Shown here one piece after another: positions 1-5,811 of a stretch of 7,233 bases of DNA. Source of the stretch: an archaeon (GTDB taxonomy: Archaea; Thermoproteota; Bathyarchaeia; TCS64); the NCBI GenBank assembly GCA_020444005.1, contig JAHLLU010000102.1:1-7233 (forward strand), written 5' to 3'. The stretch's first letter is position 1. The number at the start of each line of letters is the position of its first letter. Made by a program: the position numbers and the translations under genes. Under the pieces are notes generated by a model. The model was not told where the DNA came from. It did no database searches and worked only from the letters and a program-made list of their open reading frames with translations.

Positions 1-1
1 C

Positions 2-130
2 GAACTCAAACAATCGACACTCCCCGTAGTAGACGGAAAACTCGTAGGCAGCATAAACATACACGACCTACTCAAAACACAGCCAAAGACAAAGCCGCAT
101 GCTGTCATGCCCGAGATACCTAATCTATAA
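2..130 (+). CDS. CBS-domain protein, C-terminal end (partial)
   Basis: An open frame enters from the left edge and ends at a TAA at 128-130, giving the last 42 residues of a protein. The stretch LPVVDGKLVGSINIHDLLK is the typical end of a CBS domain: a beta-strand with 'PVVD', a turn 'GKLVG', then 'I' and the final helix 'DLLK'. About 15 polar, proline-rich residues follow as a tail. CBS domains usually occur in pairs and bind adenine nucleotides (AMP, ATP, SAM), regulating an attached enzyme or channel or acting as a stand-alone sensor. The rest of the protein is outside the window, so its function cannot be named. The stop codon overlaps the TATA box of the next gene. Identification of the domain end is good; the identity of the full protein is unknown. 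Confidence 0.75.
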   Translation, partial: ELKQSTLPVVDGKLVGSINIHDLLKTQPKTKPHAVMPEIPNL

Positions 131-133
131 AAA
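124..133 (+). promoter_or_regulatory. TATA box of the HIT gene
   Basis: TCTATAAAAA is centred about 27 bases before the ATG at 155. Archaeal TATA boxes lie about 25-30 bases upstream of the transcription start, so transcription should begin at or next to the ATG. The leader between has no Shine-Dalgarno sequence, which fits a leaderless mRNA. The box overlaps the stop codon of the upstream CBS gene. Confidence 0.6.
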
Positions 134-154
134 TCCACTAACATCAATTCATTT

Positions 155-595
155 ATGAGTTGTATACTCTGCAAAATCAGGGATAACAAGGCACCTAGCT
201 ACAAAGTCTACGAAGACAAACACACCCTAGCCTTTCTAGACATCAACCCAGTCGCAGACGGACACATATTACTAATCCCCCGGAAACATACTCAGTACAT
301 CGAGGAACTTCCCCCAGAAATCTGGGAAGCCCTAATGAGGACACTCATCAAAATCGTACCACCCATTCAAAGAGCCATGAACGCCAAGGACAGCAATATC
401 GGCGTAAACAATGGACCAAACGCTGGTCAAATAATTCCCCACGTCCACATACACATAATTCCTCGTCCATCAAAGGCTGGAAAACTATTGTTCAGCAACC
501 CAGCCCGGTTCAAGCTACGAAAAAAGGAATATTTTGAGGAAATCGCTGAAAAGATTAGGAAAGAGATAGAGGCCACTCAAGATATTTTACAATAA
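155..595 (+). CDS. HIT-family protein (histidine triad nucleotide hydrolase/transferase)
   Basis: A complete 146-residue HIT protein, the normal size for the Hint/Fhit-like family. The signature H96-V-H98-I-H100-I-I is intact, preceded by NNGPNAGQ and followed by PR, so the nucleotide phosphate-binding loop and the catalytic central histidine of the triad are present. An N-terminal C3-x2-C6 together with H45 and the triad region matches the structural zinc site common in Hint-like members. The family hydrolyses or transfers nucleoside monophosphates from substrates such as AMP-lysine, adenosine phosphoramidates or dinucleoside polyphosphates (Ap4A) in the cytoplasm; sequence alone does not show which substrate is used here. 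The last ~25 residues are a charged helix. The ATG at 155 is chosen because it puts CILC at the N terminus and sits about 27 bases after a TATA box. The 3' end overlaps the convergent reductase gene by 19 bp. Confidence 0.92.
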   Translation: MSCILCKIRDNKAPSYKVYEDKHTLAFLDINPVADGHILLIPRKHTQYIEELPPEIWEALMRTLIKIVPPIQRAMNAKDSNIGVNNGPNAGQIIPHVHIHIIPRPSKAGKLLFSNPARFKLRKKEYFEEIAEKIRKEIEATQDILQ

Positions 596-2262
596 GGACA
601 GGCAGTAAGACACCCATCCAGATACCTAGCCTTTTCAAACCCTAGACCAGTGAGTATTCGCTGAGCAATATATGCCCTCACACCGATAACACAGAAGGTT
701 ACAATTGTCTTATCACGTGGTAACTCGTTTTGCCGCTCCTTTAACTCATCAAGAGGTATGTTCTTGACCCTTGGGTCCTTGAAGCTTCTGGCCGCATGCT
801 CATCTCGTCTCCTGATATCCAGCAACACAAAATCCTCACCGCTATCCATCATCGCCTTAAACTCCAAGGGAGTGACTGCACGAGCTATACCCTGAATCTT
901 GTTACGAAGCACGTTAGCAGAGTGAGCGATAGCGTCAATGGCCGTACTATAAGCAGGCGCATAACCGAGGTCAATATCAGAGATACCCTTTAGATCTGAG
1001 CCGAACTTTAACGCAGTAGCAACAATATCAATACGTTTGATACCATCACCCTCACCTACCACCTGACAGCCAAGAACCTTACTTGTCTTTTTGTCGGCGA
1101 TGAGCTTGATGATAGTATATTGTGCACCCGGGATATAGCTACTGAAATCATATCTGGGTGTGATGGTGGTAACCACATCGTATCCAAGCTCCTTTGCCTT
1201 CTTCTCCGTCAAACCAGTGGTACCACAGTTCCAGTCAAGAACCCTGAAAGCAGCCGTACCATAAACACCGGGGAAATTGGTCTCCATTCCCGCGATGTTA
1301 TCCGCAATAACTCTACCATGCTTATTGGCTGTACTCCCAAGCGGAGCGAATGTCTTCTCACCTGTCAACATATGAACACATTCAACGCAGTCTCCTCCCG
1401 CGTAAATATCAGGGTCACTGGTCTGTAGATACTCGTTTACAGCGATAGCCCTCGTTGGACCAATCTCTAGACCTGCATCTACTGCTAGCTCCGTGTTTGG
1501 TCTGACGCCGATGGCGATTATCACAACATTCGCATCGATCCGGGTTCCGTCAGCGGTCTCGATGCTGGAGACATTACCCTCACCATCATCGATGATCTTG
1601 GAGACAGCGCTTCCCGTGATAACTTCAACACCCTGAGACTTGAGATAGTTCTCCAAGAGCATAGACATCTCTTCGTCCAAGAGATTGGGTACAAGGGTGG
1701 GCATCATCTCGACCACGGTGGTAGTACAGCTATGTACCTTGAAGGCCCCACAGGTCTCTATGCCTATGAGCCCCCCACCCACCACTACGACTTTACCGCA
1801 TTCTTTCTCTACTAGTTTCTTTATCGCCTGAGCTTGATGAGGGTTGTAGAGGCGGTATACGCCGTTTAACTCTGTGCCCTCCATACGGGGTACAAAGGGT
1901 CTCGCCCCTGTGGCTATCACTAGTTTATCATAAGGTAGGTCTCGTGTCTCGCCTGTTCTGAGGTCTTTTATTGTAACTGTTTTCTCGGAACGGTTGATCT
2001 TTGTGGCTTCTGTCTGATCCAGTACGGTAAACCCTTTCTGTTTTCTGAAGAACTCAGCGTCTCTTACGTTATCACCGCCTAGAAGCTGATACCAGTCCTT
2101 TATGATGTCTTCAATATAGTAGGGTAAGCCGCATCCCGCATAGCTAAGTAAGTCTTGTCGTTCGATTACGGTTATCTCTGCGTCTGGGTCGAGTCTTCTG
2201 AGTCTTGCAGCGGTTTTCGGTCCGGCTGCAACGCCTCCGATTATTAGTACTTTCAATGCCAT
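577..2262 (-). CDS. CoA-disulfide/persulfide reductase with C-terminal rhodanese domain (CoADR-RHD type)
   Basis: A 561-residue FAD/NAD(P)H pyridine-nucleotide-disulfide oxidoreductase fused to a rhodanese domain. Residues 1-40 hold the FAD-binding Rossmann motif (VLIIGGVAAG). C44 in YAGCGLPYY is the single active-site cysteine that forms a mixed disulfide with CoA in this family. GGGLIG at 162-167 is the NAD(P)H motif and YAGGD at 287-291 the second FAD motif. Residues ~335-455 are the dimerisation domain, with YAPAYSTAID including Y434 and Y438. The rhodanese domain spans ~460-550, with catalytic loop C524-VIGVR. Related enzymes (Npsr, CoADR-RHD) reduce CoA disulfide, CoA persulfide or polysulfide with NAD(P)H in the cytoplasm, so a role in sulfur or redox metabolism is inferred. 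The C terminus has an unusual triplet C551, C555, C558. An upstream in-frame start at 2403 is rejected because it would run into the hydrolase gene and because a TATA box lies 26 bases before the ATG at 2262. Confidence 0.9.
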   Translation of the reverse strand: MALKVLIIGGVAAGPKTAARLRRLDPDAEITVIERQDLLSYAGCGLPYYIEDIIKDWYQLLGGDNVRDAEFFRKQKGFTVLDQTEATKINRSEKTVTIKDLRTGETRDLPYDKLVIATGARPFVPRMEGTELNGVYRLYNPHQAQAIKKLVEKECGKVVVVGGGLIGIETCGAFKVHSCTTTVVEMMPTLVPNLLDEEMSMLLENYLKSQGVEVITGSAVSKIIDDGEGNVSSIETADGTRIDANVVIIAIGVRPNTELAVDAGLEIGPTRAIAVNEYLQTSDPDIYAGGDCVECVHMLTGEKTFAPLGSTANKHGRVIADNIAGMETNFPGVYGTAAFRVLDWNCGTTGLTEKKAKELGYDVVTTITPRYDFSSYIPGAQYTIIKLIADKKTSKVLGCQVVGEGDGIKRIDIVATALKFGSDLKGISDIDLGYAPAYSTAIDAIAHSANVLRNKIQGIARAVTPLEFKAMMDSGEDFVLLDIRRRDEHAARSFKDPRVKNIPLDELKERQNELPRDKTIVTFCVIGVRAYIAQRILTGLGFEKARYLDGCLTACPYCKIS

Positions 2263-2283
2263 AAGTACAGTATGTATTGTTTT

Positions 2284-2292
2284 TATTATAAA
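2284..2292 (-). promoter_or_regulatory. TATA box of the CoADR-rhodanese gene
   Basis: On the minus strand this reads TTTATAATA inside an AT-rich run, centred about 26 bases before the ATG at 2262. It lies within the 43-bp gap after the hydrolase gene. The reductase therefore probably has its own promoter and a leaderless or near-leaderless transcript, although read-through from the hydrolase gene is also possible. No Shine-Dalgarno sequence precedes the ATG. Confidence 0.6.
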
Positions 2293-2305
2293 ATGTAATA
2301 GGAGG

Positions 2306-3091
2306 TTAGAGGCGAGAGAAGAAGCTTCTGAGTCTATCCTCCATGGGTTTACCCATGGCATAGGTATTGTGCTCCACGCCTTCAAATAACTCAAGGGTAA
2401 CATCAGCGCCTGCTTTTTTCAATGCAGTAGCCAGAGGGATGGCGTTGGTCTCCGCTGGGATATTCTCGTCTTTTGCTCCATGGTAGATTATGGTTCGTGG
2501 TAGTGGTGTGCCTTTTGCTATTTTTTGGAGTCTAGGCATCGGATCATATGGATGTAACTTTTTGATGGCTTCATCGTCCGAGGTGCCAGCCGGTATATCA
2601 TAGGCTTTGAGGCATACCTCCTTGAATTTCTGTTCACGGATCACAGCTGAGAGATTTACTACCGCCTGCATCACGGCTACCTGTTTAACTCGCCCAGCGT
2701 ATGGCCCGAGTACAGAGTTCCATATCAATGCGCCTCCGAGTCCACCCCCCATGAACCCGATGCGACTCGTATCCAAGCCTTTCATCGAGTCCAAGTGCTT
2801 CAAGAGGGCCGCGTTAGCGTCCACTGCACAATTGTTCCCCCAGTGGTCGCCGCATGCGTGGCTTCCAGCGATCACTGCACCCGAGTCAGCCATGACTGCT
2901 CGTAGGTAAGCGTTTTTTGATGGTGTGTCCAGCCAGTCTGATTCGCCGTCTCTGATGTATCCACGTGCTCCGTGGTGGTGAATTACAACTGGAGCGGGTT
3001 CCGCTGGATCATATCCGGGTGGTGTCCAGATGTAGCACCATTCGCCGCCCGTTTTGAAGTATTTTTTCTGTTCCCCCTTCATGAGCTTCAT
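2306..3091 (-). CDS. Alpha/beta-hydrolase-fold protein lacking the serine nucleophile
   Basis: A 261-residue single-domain protein with the order of an alpha/beta hydrolase. An oxyanion-type loop HHHGARG lies at 38-44. Next comes SHACGDHWGNN, then the nucleophile-elbow region RIGFMGGGLGGALIW (111-125). The late acid motif YHGAKDENIP has D208, and FEGVEHNTY near the end has H241. The elbow should read G-x-S-x-G, but here it reads G115-G-G117-L-G119: glycine (codon GGA) replaces the serine, while acid and base are kept. Intact homologues are esterases or peptidase-like hydrolases; this copy may be non-hydrolytic or use a different chemistry. There is no signal peptide, so it is probably cytoplasmic. 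The start is uncertain: TTG at 3100, ATG at 3091 or ATG at 3082. I chose the first ATG, but TTG at 3100 fits a leaderless transcript better. It lies 43 bp upstream of the reductase gene on the same strand and is divergent from the OYE gene. Confidence 0.82.
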   Translation of the reverse strand: MKLMKGEQKKYFKTGGEWCYIWTPPGYDPAEPAPVVIHHHGARGYIRDGESDWLDTPSKNAYLRAVMADSGAVIAGSHACGDHWGNNCAVDANAALLKHLDSMKGLDTSRIGFMGGGLGGALIWNSVLGPYAGRVKQVAVMQAVVNLSAVIREQKFKEVCLKAYDIPAGTSDDEAIKKLHPYDPMPRLQKIAKGTPLPRTIIYHGAKDENIPAETNAIPLATALKKAGADVTLELFEGVEHNTYAMGKPMEDRLRSFFSRL

Positions 3092-3119
3092 AACAATCAA
3101 TCTATTTTGTGTTGATGAA

Positions 3120-3156
3120 GGTTAAAACAATACCCTCAGCGAAGCATTGTTAAACC
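3120..3156. promoter_or_regulatory. Divergent promoter region with mirror-image arms
   Basis: The 85-bp gap between the hydrolase and OYE genes contains an imperfect inverted repeat. The right arm on the plus strand is ATTGTTAAACC (3146-3156). The left arm read on the minus strand is ATTGTTTTAACC (3131-3120), differing by one inserted base and one substitution. Each arm holds a TATA-like core. The right arm ends 20 bases before the OYE ATG at 3177; the left arm ends 19 bases before the TTG at 3100, or 28 before the ATG at 3091. I read the arms as paired TATA elements of two back-to-back promoters, with a possible regulator site between. Neither start has a Shine-Dalgarno sequence. The core boxes deviate from the best archaeal consensus, so this is a moderate call. 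Confidence 0.45.
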
Positions 3157-3176
3157 ATCATTCATCTGAAACCCCT

Positions 3177-4238
3177 ATGAGCAATCTATTTGAACCATAT
3201 CAGATCAGGGACATGCTGGTACGAAACCGTTTCATGAGAAGCGCCACCACAAGCGCCTACGCCGACGAGAAAGGCATCGTAAACGATACCATCATAAAAC
3301 ATTATGAACGTATGAGCCGAGGCGAAGTAGGACTCATTGTCAAGGGACACCTCTACATACTGGATAATGGGAAGGCCCACAACGGTATGGCGGGGATAAG
3401 CCACGATGAACACATACCCATGCTAAGGAAGCTCACAGACGCTGTTCACAAGCATGATGGACACATTGTTGCACAGATCAACCACGCCGGAGTAACATAC
3501 CAACCAGATAGAGCCGGACCAAGCAAGTACAGTGAAGAAGACTGGACAGCTCGAGAGATGAGTGCAGACGAGATCGAGGCAATAATAGAGGGATTTGGCG
3601 ACGCAGCGGAGAGAGCCATGCAAGCCGGGTTCGACGGGGTACAAATTCATGGAGCCCACGGATACCTGATCAGCCAGTTCTTGAGCAGGGATGTAAACAA
3701 ACGAAACGACAAGTATGGAGGCAGCCTTGAGAAACGTATGAGACTAGCCTTGGATGTTTATGATGAGGTTAGGGGTAGGATTGGAAATGATCCTGTGCTA
3801 ATTAAGCTCAACAGTGATGACTTCAGCCCAAACGGGTTCACAGTAGAAGACGCAATACAGGTAGCAAAAGCCCTCTCAGAAAAGGGAATCGACCTCATCG
3901 AGATAAGCGGAGGAGGAAGAGGACGCAAACCGGAACTAAGAGAAAGAGCACGACACCCGGATCATCCTGAAGCAGACTTTGCTGGACACGCTGAGAAGAT
4001 CAGAAAAGCCATCAAACCCACACCCATGGCCCTGGTAAGTGGCTTCAAGACGCTAGCAGCTATGGAGAAGGCTGTAGAAGAGGACTTGACGGATATGGTG
4101 AGCTTGAGCAGACCCTTCATACGTGAACCCGGGTTAGTGGCGAACCTGAAGAAGGGGCAAAAGGAGGCTACTTGTATCAGATGTGATGCTTGTCGTGCTA
4201 ACTTTGGCGTCGCTATGATGCAGTGTCTACTTGAATAA
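3177..4238 (+). CDS. NADH:flavin oxidoreductase, Old Yellow Enzyme family (single TIM-barrel domain)
   Basis: A 353-residue FMN-binding TIM barrel of the OYE / 2,4-dienoyl-CoA reductase family. Visible family motifs, in order, are LFEPYQIRDMLVRNRFMRSA (4-23), AQINHAG with Q100, GFDGVQIHGAHGYLISQFLS (151-170) with the substrate-anion pair H158/H161, and NKRNDKYGGSLEKRMR. A late phosphate-binding region follows, LVSGF and then DMVSLSRPFIREP. Members use NAD(P)H to reduce activated C=C bonds; the substrate here is not evident. The C terminus carries C333-x2-C336-x2-C339-x10-C350, close to the [4Fe-4S] ligand pattern of FadH-type enzymes (C-x2-C-x3-C-x11-C), but the second, FAD/NAD-binding half of FadH is absent. 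An in-frame TTG at 3147 would add ten residues; the ATG at 3177 is preferred because family members start just before LFEP and because a TATA-like box lies about 25 bases upstream. The 3' end overlaps the convergent permease gene by 12 bp. Confidence 0.9.
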   Translation: MSNLFEPYQIRDMLVRNRFMRSATTSAYADEKGIVNDTIIKHYERMSRGEVGLIVKGHLYILDNGKAHNGMAGISHDEHIPMLRKLTDAVHKHDGHIVAQINHAGVTYQPDRAGPSKYSEEDWTAREMSADEIEAIIEGFGDAAERAMQAGFDGVQIHGAHGYLISQFLSRDVNKRNDKYGGSLEKRMRLALDVYDEVRGRIGNDPVLIKLNSDDFSPNGFTVEDAIQVAKALSEKGIDLIEISGGGRGRKPELRERARHPDHPEADFAGHAEKIRKAIKPTPMALVSGFKTLAAMEKAVEEDLTDMVSLSRPFIREPGLVANLKKGQKEATCIRCDACRANFGVAMMQCLLE

Positions 4239-5798
4239 CCGTTTTCGGAGTTTCTCGTAGGCTATTCTTATTTTTTCCATGCTGAGGCCTTCGACTCCTA
4301 CGATGCCGTTGGGGAACAAGGTTAGAGATGTTATCAAGAAGACCATTGGCAGTAAGCCTTGCCATTTCTCGACGGCTAAACCGAAGAAGATGAAAAACAA
4401 GTCCTTTAGCATGTCCTGTGCTAAAGCCACGAATAAGCCGCCGATAATCGCACCATATACATTTGTAACGCCGCCTAGTATCGCGCCGGACATGACGTTA
4501 ACGATCAATCCATCAGGACCACCAACTGAGACGCTGCTATACATGGTCATAATGCTCCCTACTAGGGCGGATAATGCTCCGCTGATAAACCAGCTAAGAA
4601 AATGAGCCCGATGGGTATTGATGCCGATCGTGGCTGCTAGTGACTCGTTTTCAGCTACTGCACGTAGACCTAGTCCATTTTTATCCTGTGTTAGGAAGTA
4701 TTTGAGCCAGAGTATGAGAAGAATACATGTAGCGACGCTAGTTATGGCGATGCCGGGTATTCCACGATATGAAAAGTCAAAATATCTTAGGTTGTAGCCG
4801 CGTACAGCGCTGCCTCCTGACACCTCGTATCGAGCCCACCAGTTGAATATGTAGGCGAACTGAGGTAGCACCATGGCGATCACTAGGAAAGTGAAAGTCA
4901 GGGTAATGTCCTGATATCCACCGTTACGTCTAATGGGACGCACTATACCGAGATAAAGCCCGACACCTATCAAACCACCCACAAAGGCAGCAAATATCCA
5001 TGTATCGTATGGCTGGAAGTTTAGAAACCGGGTCATGTAGAAGCTCACCATTGCGCCGATGGTAGCGTAGCTGGTGTGAGCGAAGTTGGGGAATCCCTCC
5101 ATCATATAAGTGAATGTAAAGCCAACGGTCATCATGATCATGAATACTACGTGTACTACCGTTCCAATATCAATGGGAAGATCAAGATCATCGTCAATAT
5201 CCGGTGTCTGACCCGGATAGTGACAGTTTAACGTCGTCCTTGTATCGTTGAAAAGATCAAAGAGTCCTGTGAGGTTCCCGTTTACATCGTTTTCCACCAT
5301 CAAGGTAAGGATTCTACCGCTGTTTGTGCAGTTCCAGTACCCAATGTATCCTGTGCGGTTCTCCACTGGCGTGGACTTGTTGAAGCTTTGGTACTGGAAA
5401 ACATGTTCATTGATAGTGGTGTTTACGTAGCCGTCGAAGCTGTACTCGGTGTGTCTTACATCAGAGTAATTGTAGCTGCGTTTCACTGCCTCTGTGAAGT
5501 TCATGGGCTCCCATTCACGCCAAGTTAACACTATGCTGGGAAGCGTTGTCTCGTTATCGTACTTCAAACGATACATGTAGCCTTCCATATAGGATAGATG
5601 GTATTTTTCACGGTTTTTTGTGAAGTTGAATCTCATGCCCTTCTGTAGCTCAAAGTTGATACCAGCGCCTCCATAGTACTTGGTGTTTGTTTCCTCTATC
5701 TCCCACTCAATGGGGTTCTGATACGTATTGTAAGCGGTAATTAGTAGGGAAAAAGCTATGATAGCGGCGACGATGTTTCGGTTCAGGGTCATTGTCAT
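4227..5798 (-). CDS. LivH-like branched-chain amino acid ABC permease with a large sequon-rich extracytoplasmic N-terminal domain
   Basis: A 523-residue membrane protein. Residues ~210-505 match the LivH permease fold, with GFPNFAHTSYATIGA (235-249) and the cytoplasmic coupling loop GLRAVAENESLAATIGIN (377-394) followed by SGALSALVGS. The C terminus is a basic cytoplasmic helix. Ordinary LivH proteins are about 290-310 residues; this one has about 205 extra at the front. The extra part is one TM/signal-anchor helix (7-23), then ~175 hydrophilic, beta-rich residues predicted outside the cell, then an acidic linker (DIDDDLDLP). That domain has ten N-x-S/T sequons (N58, 82, 100, 110, 126, 140, 147, 156, 175, 184) and two cysteines (C157, C192) that could form a disulfide. 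Permeases of this type import amino acids or amides with LivM, LivG, LivF and a binding protein, none of which is in view. The start is ATG 5798; GTG 5801 (6 bases after the Shine-Dalgarno sequence) and ATG 5792 are alternatives. Confidence 0.87.
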   Translation of the reverse strand: MTMTLNRNIVAAIIAFSLLITAYNTYQNPIEWEIEETNTKYYGGAGINFELQKGMRFNFTKNREKYHLSYMEGYMYRLKYDNETTLPSIVLTWREWEPMNFTEAVKRSYNYSDVRHTEYSFDGYVNTTINEHVFQYQSFNKSTPVENRTGYIGYWNCTNSGRILTLMVENDVNGNLTGLFDLFNDTRTTLNCHYPGQTPDIDDDLDLPIDIGTVVHVVFMIMMTVGFTFTYMMEGFPNFAHTSYATIGAMVSFYMTRFLNFQPYDTWIFAAFVGGLIGVGLYLGIVRPIRRNGGYQDITLTFTFLVIAMVLPQFAYIFNWWARYEVSGGSAVRGYNLRYFDFSYRGIPGIAITSVATCILLILWLKYFLTQDKNGLGLRAVAENESLAATIGINTHRAHFLSWFISGALSALVGSIMTMYSSVSVGGPDGLIVNVMSGAILGGVTNVYGAIIGGLFVALAQDMLKDLFFIFFGLAVEKWQGLLPMVFLITSLTLFPNGIVGVEGLSMEKIRIAYEKLRKRLFK

Positions 5799-5807
5799 CA
5801 CTTTTAG

Positions 5808-5811
5808 CTCC
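5808..5811 (-). promoter_or_regulatory. Shine-Dalgarno site of the LivH-like gene, overlapping the upstream stop codon
   Basis: On the minus strand the sequence TAGGAG contains the stop codon TAG of the acetyltransferase gene (5813-5811), and its final G is the first base of GGAG (5811-5808). The spacing is 6 bases to GTG 5801 and 9 to ATG 5798. This supports translational coupling of the two genes in one operon, and it supports a start at 5801/5798 rather than ATG 5792. Confidence 0.65.

Noticed and set aside
796..1428. Plus-strand open frames of 65 and 102 codons inside the reductase gene
   Set aside because: Antisense to a well-supported gene with clear motifs; their translations show no recognisable domain.
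2263..2403. In-frame upstream extension of the reductase gene by 47 residues
   Set aside because: It would overlap the hydrolase coding region by about 100 bp, contains the TATA box, and adds residues before a canonical FAD-binding N terminus.
2607..2909. 100-codon plus-strand frame inside the hydrolase gene
   Set aside because: Shadow frame opposite a real gene, low-complexity composition, no start signals.
3186..3659. Two minus-strand frames inside the OYE gene
   Set aside because: Opposite a gene with complete family motifs; no independent evidence of coding.
4279..5430. Plus-strand frames of 108 and 60 codons opposite the LivH-like gene
   Set aside because: Antisense shadows of a long membrane-protein gene, no promoter or domain support.
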